64,000 nucleotides of DNA from Martelella alba (GTDB lineage Bacteria > Pseudomonadota > Alphaproteobacteria > Rhizobiales > Rhizobiaceae), in the NCBI RefSeq assembly GCF_006516955.1, contig NZ_VHLG01000003.1, forward strand, positions 124,001 to 188,000, read 5' to 3'. Made by a program: the position numbers and the translations under genes. Under the pieces are notes generated by a model. That model searched no databases and was not told the DNA's origin. It was given only the letters and a program-made list of their open reading frames with translations. Of this stretch, positions 56,201 through 64,000 are shown piece after piece (positions within the stretch are counted from its first letter, which is position 1; each line of letters starts with the position of its first letter).

Positions 56201-58084
56201 ATGAAGATGTCGATTGCCACCGTTTCGATTTCCGGCACGCTCACCGACAAGCTCACGGCGATAGCCGCTGCCGGTTATGACGGGATCGAGATTTTCGAGC
56301 AGGATTTTTTGGCCGATGTCACAAGTCCGCGCGAGATCGGCAGGATGGTGCGTGATCATGGTCTGACGATCACCCTGTTTCAGCCTTTCCGCGATTTCGA
56401 AGGGCTGCCGGAGCCATTGCGCGCCAAGGCCTTTGACCGCGCCGAGCGGAAGTTTGACCTGATGCAGGAGCTGGGGACCGATCTCATCCTGATCTGTTCT
56501 TCGGTCCATCCCCAGGCGCTTGGCGGCGTCGACCGGGCGGCCGCCGATCTGGCAGCGCTTGGCGAACGGGCGGCAGCGCGGGGCCTGAAGATCGGCTATG
56601 AGGCGCTGGCCTGGGGGCGGCATGTTTTTGATCATCGCGATGCCTGGGAGATCGTGCGCCGGGCCGATAATCCGGCGGTTGGGCTGATCCTTGACAGTTT
56701 TCACACGCTGAGCCGCAAGATCGATCCCGAGACGATCCGCGCCATCCCCGGAGACCGGATTTTCTTTGTGCAGCTGGCCGATGCGCCGGCCATCGACATG
56801 GATCTCCTCTACTGGTCGCGTCATTTCCGCAACATGCCGGGTGAGGGGGATCTGGATGTCACACGTTTCATGCGGGCGGTGATGGCGACCGGCTATGCGG
56901 GGCCGATCAGCCTGGAAATCTTCAACGATCAGTTTCGCGGCGGCTCTGCCGAAAATATTGCCCGCGATGGCTATCGCTCGCTGGTCGCGCTGATGGATGA
57001 TGTGCGCCGCGCCGAACCGTCACTGGCGATCGATCTTGCAGACATGCCGCCGCCGATCCGTCCCGAAGGCGTATCCTTTATCGAGTTCGCGACCCGTGGC
57101 CCGGAAGCCGAAACCCTTGCAAAGGCGCTCGTTGCCATGGGCTTTGTCGCGACAGCCCGGCATCGCAACAAGGCGGTAACGGTCTTCCAGCAGGGCGATA
57201 TCCGCATCGTTCTGAACGGAGAGACCGAGGGCCATGCCGATACGACCTACCGGGTGCGTGGAACCACGGTTTGTGACATCGGTCTCAAAGTGCCGTCCGA
57301 AGCGGATGCCGTTGCCCGTGCCGTGGCGCTGGGTGCAGAAAGTTTCAGTCAGCCGTCGGGGCCGGGCGAGATGGAGATTCCCGCCATTCGCGGGCTCTCA
57401 GGCAGCGTCATCCACTTCGTCAGCTCCCTATCGGGGCGCGACAAGGTCTGGGAAACCGAGTTTTTGCCGACAGGTGAGACGCCGGCCGATGATTTGATCG
57501 CGGTCGATCACATGGCGCAAACCATGAGTTATGACGATATGCTCAGCCTGACCCTGTTTTACACGACGCTGTTCGATATGGATAAGTCGCCGATTGTCGA
57601 TGTTATTGATCCGAACGGGCTGGTGCGCAGCCAGGTGGTGGAAAGCGCCGATGGTGCCCTCAGGGTGACGCTCAATGGCGCCGACAGCCATCGCACGCTG
57701 GCCGGCAATTTCCTCACCGAAACCTTCGGTGCATCGGTTCAGCATATCGCACTGTCGACCGAAGATATTTTCGCGACGCTGGAAAATCTCGCGAAAAAGG
57801 GGTTTGCCCCGCTGCCGATCTCGCCGAATTATTATGATGATCTGGCCGCGCGGTTTGATTTTCCACCCGGTCTTCTCGCCCGGCTTCAGGCGATGAATGT
57901 GCTTTATGATCGTGATGCCGGTGGTGCCTTCTTCCAGTGCTACAGCCGCTCGGTGCCGGGTGGGCTGTTCTTTGAAATTGTTCAGCGCGAACCCGGTTAT
58001 CGGGGTTTCGGCGGGCCCAATGCGCCTTTCCGCATCGCCGCGCAGAAGCGGCTGATGCGACCGAAAGGCATGCCGCTGGCGTGA
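56201..58084 (+). CDS. quiC: 3-Dehydroshikimate dehydratase, fused isomerase-like and HPPD-like domains
   Basis: The 627-residue product has an N-terminal sugar-isomerase-like TIM barrel (residues about 1-285; GYDGIEIFEQDFL, LILICSSV, IGYEALAWGR, GLILDSFHTL, SLEIFNDQF). Its C-terminal half resembles 4-hydroxyphenylpyruvate dioxygenase (about 290-625). This is the QuiC1-type 3-dehydroshikimate dehydratase, which makes protocatechuate. The C-terminal half keeps a possible metal triad of His437, His515 and Glu592. The length and order match the known QuiC1 proteins. It is last of the shikimate-type operon and converges with the acyl-CoA dehydrogenase gene, 7 bp apart. Confidence 0.9.
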   Translation: MKMSIATVSISGTLTDKLTAIAAAGYDGIEIFEQDFLADVTSPREIGRMVRDHGLTITLFQPFRDFEGLPEPLRAKAFDRAERKFDLMQELGTDLILICSSVHPQALGGVDRAAADLAALGERAAARGLKIGYEALAWGRHVFDHRDAWEIVRRADNPAVGLILDSFHTLSRKIDPETIRAIPGDRIFFVQLADAPAIDMDLLYWSRHFRNMPGEGDLDVTRFMRAVMATGYAGPISLEIFNDQFRGGSAENIARDGYRSLVALMDDVRRAEPSLAIDLADMPPPIRPEGVSFIEFATRGPEAETLAKALVAMGFVATARHRNKAVTVFQQGDIRIVLNGETEGHADTTYRVRGTTVCDIGLKVPSEADAVARAVALGAESFSQPSGPGEMEIPAIRGLSGSVIHFVSSLSGRDKVWETEFLPTGETPADDLIAVDHMAQTMSYDDMLSLTLFYTTLFDMDKSPIVDVIDPNGLVRSQVVESADGALRVTLNGADSHRTLAGNFLTETFGASVQHIALSTEDIFATLENLAKKGFAPLPISPNYYDDLAARFDFPPGLLARLQAMNVLYDRDAGGAFFQCYSRSVPGGLFFEIVQREPGYRGFGGPNAPFRIAAQKRLMRPKGMPLA

Positions 58085-58091
58085 AGAAAGT

Positions 58092-59660
58092 TCAGGGCAT
58101 GATGGCAGGGAAGGGGGCGGCGAGAACCCGCTCCTTCAGGTCTTTCATTTCGTCCGCATCAGCCCTGCCATTGGCTGCAGCCGCGATCCTGCACCAGATT
58201 GCGCGATAGAGAATTGCCGCCGTTGCGGTGGCAAAATCATGCGCCTGCGGGCGCGGATCATCACATGTCACCAGCCGCTGCCGCCAGCGGCTCCAGCCAT
58301 CCAGCAGCGCGGTAATAGCGCTATCTCCCTGCGACAGCCGGGCAACGAGGCTGGCGAACTGGTCGGCACCAAGGCCGCCTTGATGGGTGAGGCTGCGTGT
58401 GGCGGTCGTCAGGGCGTGAATGCCGTTGGCACCTTCATAGATGGCGGTGATGCGGGCATCGCGCCAGATCTGGCTCAGGCCATATTCGGTGAGATAGCCA
58501 TAGCCGCCGAGTATCTGAATGCCGAGATCGGCGGCGCGAATGCCCGCTTCCGTCGCAAAGAGCTTGGCGATGGGCGTGAGGAAATCGGCAAGCGCCGGGT
58601 TTTCACCAAGGCAAGATTCCACCAGTGCCAGATGGGCGATCGCCCGGCTACCGAGCGTCAGCGCCCTTTGTTCGCAAAGCATGCGTTGGATATCGGGGTG
58701 GTCGTTCAAAAGGGCGGCTGAACCATCCGCTTTTCGCCCCTGCTGGCGTTCACCAGCATAGGTGCTGGCGATGTGGAAGGCGTGCGCCGCATGGGCAACG
58801 CCCTGAAGCGCCACATCGATGCGGGCGTGGTTCATGACGGTGAACATCGCCTTCAGCCCGTCGCCCTCCGCGCCGATCCGTTCAGCCGGCGTGTCGGCAA
58901 AACTCATCTGACAGGTGGGAGAGGCGTGGAGGCCGAGCTTTTCCTCGATGCGGGTGATGCTGAGCGTCTCTCCGGCGGTTGCACGGTCTGTCAGAAACAG
59001 CGAAAGCCCTTTCACGCCGGCAGCGGCATCGCCGGTGCGTGCCAGCACCAGATGCAGGATATTGTCGCTCATATCCTGATCGCCACCGGAGATGAAGATC
59101 TTCTCTCCGGTTAGTTTGTAGCCTGTGCCATCACGGAGCGCGATGGTGCGGATGCGCGACAGGTCCGAGCCCGCGCCCGGTTCCGTCAGGCACATGGTGG
59201 CAAGCGTCGAACCATCGGCAAGGGAAGGGATCCACTTTTCCTTCTGCCCGTCACTGCCGAAATGGAGGAGCGTTTCAATGGCGCCTGGTACCAGATTGCA
59301 GATCATCTGCAGCGCGTGATTGGCACCGGAAAAGATCTCGGAAATCCCCGCTGCAATCGCCGGGGAAAGCCCCATGCCGCCATAAGATTCAGGCACTGAA
59401 AGCCCCTGCCAGCCGGCCTCGGCCAGGTCGCGATAGGCGGCGGCAAAGCCTGCCGGCATGCGCACGCGCCCGCCTTCGAAATGGCAGCCTTCGGCATCGC
59501 CACCGGCATTGAGCGGCGCGATCACGCCTTCGGCAAAGGCGGCGAAATGGGCGAGAATTTCGCTGGTCGTCTCCGCGTCGAAATCGGGCAGGCGGCCGGC
59601 ATCGGCGATATTGACAAGTGAGAACAGGATATCCTCGACGGGGGCGGCAAAGGGGATCAC
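58092..59660 (-). CDS. Acyl-CoA dehydrogenase
   Basis: The 522-residue FAD enzyme has TMCLTEPGAGSDL and GEKIFISGGDQDM in the FAD-binding middle domain and the catalytic Glu in ITAIYEGANGIHA. It belongs to the larger family with an extra N-terminal helix and a C-terminal extension, such as 3-methylmercaptopropionyl-CoA dehydrogenase. It probably oxidises or acts on a phenylpropanoyl-CoA in this operon, but this is inference. The GTG start at 59660 has GGAGG 6 nt upstream. The ORF is one base from the amidohydrolase stop. Confidence 0.93.
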   Translation of the reverse strand: MIPFAAPVEDILFSLVNIADAGRLPDFDAETTSEILAHFAAFAEGVIAPLNAGGDAEGCHFEGGRVRMPAGFAAAYRDLAEAGWQGLSVPESYGGMGLSPAIAAGISEIFSGANHALQMICNLVPGAIETLLHFGSDGQKEKWIPSLADGSTLATMCLTEPGAGSDLSRIRTIALRDGTGYKLTGEKIFISGGDQDMSDNILHLVLARTGDAAAGVKGLSLFLTDRATAGETLSITRIEEKLGLHASPTCQMSFADTPAERIGAEGDGLKAMFTVMNHARIDVALQGVAHAAHAFHIASTYAGERQQGRKADGSAALLNDHPDIQRMLCEQRALTLGSRAIAHLALVESCLGENPALADFLTPIAKLFATEAGIRAADLGIQILGGYGYLTEYGLSQIWRDARITAIYEGANGIHALTTATRSLTHQGGLGADQFASLVARLSQGDSAITALLDGWSRWRQRLVTCDDPRPQAHDFATATAAILYRAIWCRIAAAANGRADADEMKDLKERVLAAPFPAIMP

Positions 59661-59661
59661 A

Positions 59662-60537
59662 TCAAACCTCCATGCCGAGCAGCCGCATGGCGTTTTCCTT
59701 CAGGATCAGCGGTCTCACCTCATCGCGAAACGGCGCCTTGTCGAAGGCGTCGAGCCATTTTTCGGGTGCGATCATCGGCCAGTCGGAACCGAACAGCATC
59801 TTCTTCTTCAACAGCGTGTTGGCATAACGCACGAGGATTTCGGGGAAGTATTTCGGCGACCATCCCGACAGGTCGATATAGACATTCGGCTTGTGGGTGG
59901 CGACGGACAGCGATTCCTCCTGCCAGGGGAAGGAGGGATGTGCGAGGATGATCGGCATGTCGGGGAAATCGACAGCGATATCATCGATATACATCGGATC
60001 GGAATATTTCAGCCGCATGCCGTTGCCGCCGCGCATGCCGGAACCGACGCCGGTCTGTCCGGTGTGAAACAGTGCCGGTTTGCCGGTTTCGGCAATCGCC
60101 TCGTATAGCGGATAGGCCATGCGGTCATTGGGGTAAAAACCCTGCATGGTGGGGTGAAACTTGAAACCCTGAATACCGTGATTTTCAACGAGATCGCGTG
60201 CCTCTCGGGCACCGAGCTTTCCCTTGGCGGGATCGATCGAGGCGAAGGGAATGAGGATGTCGGACTCCTTCGCGCAAGCCTCTGCCACTTCATAGTTGGA
60301 ATAGCGGCGAAAGCCCGTTTCACGCTCGCTGTCGACCGGGAAGATCACGGCGGCAATGTTCATTTCACGGTAATGGGCAGCGGTCTCGGGAATGGTTGGC
60401 GGATGCGCCCAGGGGGCGTTGAAATATTTCGCCATCGAGGTCTGCAGATCATCATAGCCATCATCGGCATGGCAGCCGCAGGGCTCTTCTGCATGGGTGT
60501 GGAAATCGATGGCGCGGACCTTGGAAAAATCGACCAT
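59662..60537 (-). CDS. Amidohydrolase (metal-dependent, ACMSD/PDC-hydrolase-like)
   Basis: The 291-residue protein has DFHTHAEEPC at the N-terminus (HxH), the downstream KFHPTMQGF, LFHTGQTG and ILAHPSFPW, and the C-terminal Asp in FGSDWPM. These are the metal and catalytic residues of the amidohydrolase_2 family, which includes decarboxylases and the pyrone hydrolase. In this operon it sits between feruloyl-CoA synthetase and acyl-CoA dehydrogenase, so it likely cleaves a ring-side-chain or side-chain intermediate. The step is not known. Confidence 0.9.
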   Translation of the reverse strand: MVDFSKVRAIDFHTHAEEPCGCHADDGYDDLQTSMAKYFNAPWAHPPTIPETAAHYREMNIAAVIFPVDSERETGFRRYSNYEVAEACAKESDILIPFASIDPAKGKLGAREARDLVENHGIQGFKFHPTMQGFYPNDRMAYPLYEAIAETGKPALFHTGQTGVGSGMRGGNGMRLKYSDPMYIDDIAVDFPDMPIILAHPSFPWQEESLSVATHKPNVYIDLSGWSPKYFPEILVRYANTLLKKKMLFGSDWPMIAPEKWLDAFDKAPFRDEVRPLILKENAMRLLGMEV

Positions 60538-60548
60538 GGGAAAAGCCT

Positions 60549-62366
60549 TTATACGCGGATGAGTGCCGGATCCTGGTTGTCATAAAGCCGTTCGAGAAGA
60601 TCGTGACGGCGGGTGATGATCCGGCGGATATTGAGGGAACCCTTGTCGGTGATCTCACCGTCCTTCAGGCTCGGCGGCTCGGCGAGGATGATGGCGCGGG
60701 CAATACGTCGGGCCGAACCCGTGGCCCTGCGCACCAGAAGCCTTAATTCCCAGTGGATGGCGGCCTGAAGATGTTCGTCAATCACTGCACCTTCAGAGGT
60801 GTTGCCATCATGGACCATTGCGGGATCGGGGAAGATGAACAGGCCGACCTCACCGCGATCATGGCCGCAGACGACCAGATCGCGCACCAGACCGCGCAGC
60901 ACGTCGAGCGCTTCCAGCCGCAGGGTTCCTGCCTGCACCCAGGTGCCGGTCATGAGTTTGAAATCCTCCGAGACGCGGCCGTCAAAGACGAGGCCCCGGT
61001 CCGGATCGTCGGCGGCAACGAAACGCACCGCATCGCCGGTGATCATGAAACCTTCCTCGTCAAAGGCTTCCGCGGTCTTTTGTGGGTCATCGAGATAGCC
61101 GGGCATGATGTTGATTCCCTTGACCCGGAGCTCGCAACGCATTTCGTCATCGGGCAGAAGCTTGATCTCGGTGCCCGGCAGTGGCACGCCGATGACGCCG
61201 GAGCGGCCGATCTGCTCATGCAGCATGATGGTTGCGGGCGCGGTTTCTGTCATGCCCCATGAGGAGATCATTAGCGGCAACCGGCCCTGAACCTCCATCG
61301 CCATATCCTCCAGCCGCGTCCATATATCCTGCGGCAGCGAGGCGCCCGCATAGAAGATCATGTCAAGATCGCCGAAATAGGCGCGGCGCAGCGCAAGATC
61401 GCTTTCCATGGCATGCACCAGCATGGAAAAGCCGACCGGCACATTGAAGGCCAGATTGCCGGGATGCATCTTGATGTTTTCGATCGAGGTCGGAAAGGCC
61501 TTTGCCGTCGGCTTGCCGTGATCGATATAAAGCGAGCCGCCATGGGCCAGCATCATGTTGACATTATGCGAGCCACCGAAGACGTGGTTCCAGGGCAGCC
61601 AGTCGCAGATGACCGGCGGGCGTTCCTTGATGAAGGGCAGCACGGAGGCCATCTGGCTCTGATTGGCGCACATCATCTTCTGCGTCGTCATCACCGCCTT
61701 GGGGTTCGAGGTCGAGCCCGAGGTGAAGAGCAGCTTGGCAAGCGTGTCCGGGCCGACACCGGCGTGAACGGCGTCGAGATCGACACCGGCATCCCCTTGC
61801 AAAAGATCGGAGAAGGCAATGACCGGACGCGGCGCACCCTCTGTGCTGACGGCGATAATGTCGATATCGTCGAATTCCGGTCGCGACAGCGCCTTTGCGT
61901 ATCGTGCTGCATCATCGACAAAGGCAAGCGCCGGGCGCAATTTGCCAATCGCATAGGCAAGCCGCCCATGAGCCTCCTCGATCAGCGAATATTGTTCGGC
62001 AAGCGGTGCTGTCGGAATGCCGGCATATTGGGCGGCGAAGGACAGGATGGCGTGGTCGACGCCATTGCCGGACATGATCAGGATCGGCCGCTCCGGCCCG
62101 TAGCCACGGCCCACAAGGGCGCTGGCGACCGCGCGCACCATGTCGCTGATTTCGCCATAGCCATGTTCGCGCCAGCCGGCGCCAGCACGTTCTGCCAGAA
62201 ACACGCGCGACGGTGCTGTTTTTGCCCAGTGATCAAGCCAGATACCGGTATGGGCGACAACCGGGTTCAGCGGCACATTGGATGTGGCCAGCAACGCCCC
62301 GTCGGCCCTTGTCTCAAGATTGACCGAATGCGCGATGAGTGTCAGCTCTTTGGCAAGAACTTCCAT
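60549..62366 (-). CDS. fcs: Feruloyl-CoA synthetase (hydroxycinnamate--CoA ligase)
   Basis: The 605-residue AMP-forming ligase activates ferulate, caffeate or p-coumarate to the CoA thioester. It has the P-loop LLFTSGSTSNPKAV (about residue 225), SSWGMTETAPATIM, the GDAVRF hinge region and the C-terminal catalytic-Lys element EITDKGSLNIRR, typical of the feruloyl-CoA synthase clade rather than fatty-acid or acetate ligases. ATG 62366 has GGGAGGAG ahead. It is 11 bp from the amidohydrolase gene and 81 bp after the MarR gene. Confidence 0.9.
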   Translation of the reverse strand: MEVLAKELTLIAHSVNLETRADGALLATSNVPLNPVVAHTGIWLDHWAKTAPSRVFLAERAGAGWREHGYGEISDMVRAVASALVGRGYGPERPILIMSGNGVDHAILSFAAQYAGIPTAPLAEQYSLIEEAHGRLAYAIGKLRPALAFVDDAARYAKALSRPEFDDIDIIAVSTEGAPRPVIAFSDLLQGDAGVDLDAVHAGVGPDTLAKLLFTSGSTSNPKAVMTTQKMMCANQSQMASVLPFIKERPPVICDWLPWNHVFGGSHNVNMMLAHGGSLYIDHGKPTAKAFPTSIENIKMHPGNLAFNVPVGFSMLVHAMESDLALRRAYFGDLDMIFYAGASLPQDIWTRLEDMAMEVQGRLPLMISSWGMTETAPATIMLHEQIGRSGVIGVPLPGTEIKLLPDDEMRCELRVKGINIMPGYLDDPQKTAEAFDEEGFMITGDAVRFVAADDPDRGLVFDGRVSEDFKLMTGTWVQAGTLRLEALDVLRGLVRDLVVCGHDRGEVGLFIFPDPAMVHDGNTSEGAVIDEHLQAAIHWELRLLVRRATGSARRIARAIILAEPPSLKDGEITDKGSLNIRRIITRRHDLLERLYDNQDPALIRV

Positions 62367-62447
62367 GGGTTTCTCCTCCCGGGCAATCCCTCCCCGGATT
62401 GCCTTTCATGGTCTTTCAGCAGATGGTCTGAACTGCCCTGAAGCTGC

Positions 62448-62927
62448 TCAGGGGCCAGTGCCAATGCGGCGCAAAAGATCGCGCAGCAAATCCTGTTCAT
62501 TCTCGTCAAGCGTTCCGGCAAAGAGTGCCGTTTCATGGTCGCGCACGGTTTGCCGGGCTTTTTCAAACAGGCGCCGGCCCTTCGGTGTGGCCCGCAGCGC
62601 ATAGGTGCGGCGGTCGCCGGGAACGCGGTTGCGCGAAATCAGCTCGGCATCTTCCAGCGCATCGACAAGCACGACCATGCCGGAGCGTTCCAGTTTCAGA
62701 ACCTGGCTCAGCTGGGTTTGCGAGATATCCGGATTTTCGACAACGACGGACAGGACGGAAAAATCCATGATCTTGAGGCCAAGCGGCTCCAGCACACGGC
62801 GCATATCGTCACGGATCAGCAGGAAGGCGCGCTTCATGTTGTAGCCGATGAATTCGCGCAGAATGTCATCGCTGGGCCCTGTGGCGCTGTCCTGCTGCGT
62901 GGTTTTCATCTTTGCACTCTCGCTCAT
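62448..62927 (-). CDS. MarR family transcriptional regulator
   Basis: The 159-residue regulator has the MarR winged helix (residues about 55-120; DFSVLSVVVENPDISQTQLS, RSGMVVLVDALEDAELISR and VPGDRRTYALRATPKG). It lies inside the operon between the TRAP permease and fcs, as HcaR/FerR-type regulators do. Those proteins repress hydroxycinnamate genes and are released by the CoA thioester. That ligand is inferred here. ATG 62927 has GGAAAG ahead. Confidence 0.9.
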   Translation of the reverse strand: MSESAKMKTTQQDSATGPSDDILREFIGYNMKRAFLLIRDDMRRVLEPLGLKIMDFSVLSVVVENPDISQTQLSQVLKLERSGMVVLVDALEDAELISRNRVPGDRRTYALRATPKGRRLFEKARQTVRDHETALFAGTLDENEQDLLRDLLRRIGTGP

Positions 62928-62945
62928 CGTTTCGCTTTCCTCTTT

Positions 62946-64000
62946 CTATCGTGCGACCAGATCCACCAGCCAGTAGCTGAGCGCCGGGACGCTGATCAAT
63001 AGGATGATGCGCAGCATCTCCGACAGGATAAAGGGCACCGTGCCGATGAAAATGGAGCGCAGGGGGATGTGTTTCGCCATGGATGAAATGACGAAAAGGT
63101 TCATGCCGACCGGCGGCGTGATCATGCCGACCTCCACCACCACCAGTGTGATGATGCCGAACCAGAGTGCTGTATGTTCCGGCGTCATGCCGAAATCGAG
63201 CGCCATGATGGTCGGGAAGAACACCGGAACCGTCAGCAGGATCATCGACAGGCTGTCCATGACGCAGCCCATGATCAGGTAGAAGACCACGATCGCCAGC
63301 ATCACCGCCATGGGGGAGAGGCCTGCCGTGCCGAACCATGCAGCGACGTCTGTCGGCATGCGGCTGAGCGCGAGCGCGACATTGAAGATATCGGCGCCAA
63401 AGACGATGGCGAAGATCATCGCCGAGGATGCCGCCGTATCGATTAGCGAGCCGACAATATCGCGAAAGCCGAGGCCGCCGGTTGCGACACCGACGATCAG
63501 CGTCAGCACGACGCCGATGGATGCGCCCTCTGCCGGCGTGAAGAAGCCGCCATAAATGCCGCCCAGCACGACGACGAAGATGCCGACGATGTGCCAGATG
63601 CCGAGCGTTGCGCGAATGCGCTGCCGGAAGGGGATCGGGGCATGATCGGGTCCCTGATCGGGGAAAAGCCGGACATAAATGGCAATGGCGATAAAAAAGC
63701 CGATCACGGCCAGCGTTGCGGGAATGGTGGCCGCCAGAAACAGTTTGACGATGTTCTGCTCGGTCAGGAGCGCATAGATGATCAGCACGACCGAAGGCGG
63801 GATCAGGATGCCGAGCGTGCCGCCGGCCGCCAGTGATCCGGCCGAGAGCGCCCCGGCATAGCCATGGCGGCGCATTTCCGGCAGGGCGACGCGGGCCATG
63901 GTCGAGGCAGTCGCCAGCGACGATCCCGAGATCGAGCCGAACATGGCGCAACCGGCAACGGCCGCCATTGCGAGCCCGCCGCGGAAATGGCCGACCCAGG
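62946..64000 (-). CDS. TRAP transporter large permease (DctM family; 5' partial at window edge)
   Basis: The reading frame continues to the window end; the visible part is the C-terminal 350 residues. The first codons read WVGHFRGGLAMAAVAGCAM and then FGSISGSSLATASTMARVALPEM, the DctM family motif. Later LAAGGTLGILIPPSVVLIIYALLT and IYGGFFTPAEGASIGVVLT follow, with about ten more membrane segments. Its 3' end is 18 bp from the MarR gene. The binding protein and small permease should lie beyond the window. The substrate is plausibly a hydroxycinnamate or related acid. Confidence 0.93.
   Translation of the reverse strand, partial: WVGHFRGGLAMAAVAGCAMFGSISGSSLATASTMARVALPEMRRHGYAGALSAGSLAAGGTLGILIPPSVVLIIYALLTEQNIVKLFLAATIPATLAVIGFFIAIAIYVRLFPDQGPDHAPIPFRQRIRATLGIWHIVGIFVVVLGGIYGGFFTPAEGASIGVVLTLIVGVATGGLGFRDIVGSLIDTAASSAMIFAIVFGADIFNVALALSRMPTDVAAWFGTAGLSPMAVMLAIVVFYLIMGCVMDSLSMILLTVPVFFPTIMALDFGMTPEHTALWFGIITLVVVEVGMITPPVGMNLFVISSMAKHIPLRSIFIGTVPFILSEMLRIILLISVPALSYWLVDLVAR

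Overview
The window is about 64 kb of GC-rich alphaproteobacterial chromosome, most likely from the Rhizobiales and Rhizobiaceae-like (for example Rhizobium, Agrobacterium or Martelella). The evidence is a CcrM-type GANTC methyltransferase, ThrC/M16 peptidase/Smc/DciA-like proteins of rhizobial style, a PPDK, and many ABC and TRAP uptake systems. It is densely packed. I see no insertion sequence, prophage, CRISPR array or rRNA. The one RNA gene is tRNA-Gln(TTG). Species assignment is inference.

Left part (1-24 kb) is mostly core genome: a YqgE/AlgH C-terminal fragment, a zinc-ribbon metallopeptidase, a membrane PAS-GGDEF-EAL protein whose two catalytic motifs are both degenerate, a GNAT acetyltransferase, an M16 peptidase, threonine synthase, a lipoprotein, an orphan gene, two HAD hydrolases, ccrM, mutY, a DUF721/DciA-like protein, a DsbA-like thioredoxin-fold protein, smc, a class B-type acid phosphatase, ppdK and a metallo-beta-lactamase-fold hydrolase.

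Middle part (24-42 kb) is accessory. It holds a siderophore-uptake module (TonB receptor, IroE-like esterase, divergent AraC regulator) with two identical TTTTGCAAAA palindromes 21 bp apart in the shared promoter region. Next comes an Ala-rich secreted orphan behind a very AT-rich leader. A peptide-handling island follows: M14 peptidase, LysR regulator, M20 amidohydrolase, fused double ATPase and, on the opposite strand, the binding protein and two permeases. A DMT exporter ends this part.

From 42 to 50 kb lies a surface-polysaccharide locus. gmhA, a fused HddC-GmhB and hddA supply all four enzyme activities leading to GDP-D-glycero-alpha-D-manno-heptose. A 1621-residue protein follows, with a pyruvyltransferase-like domain, a GT4 domain, a GT2 domain and a second GT4-like domain.

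The right part (49.8-64 kb) looks like a plant-phenolic catabolic island. One arm (TetR, IclR, HSL-family esterase, AroE-like dehydrogenase, TRAP transporter, 3-dehydroshikimate dehydratase QuiC) fits quinate/shikimate uptake and conversion to protocatechuate. The facing arm (partial TRAP permease, MarR, feruloyl-CoA synthetase, amidohydrolase, acyl-CoA dehydrogenase) fits hydroxycinnamate activation. Together they could use chlorogenate-type esters (hydroxycinnamate plus quinate), comparable in logic to the qui-hca region of Acinetobacter baylyi. That integration is my inference and is the most interesting system-level reading of the window.
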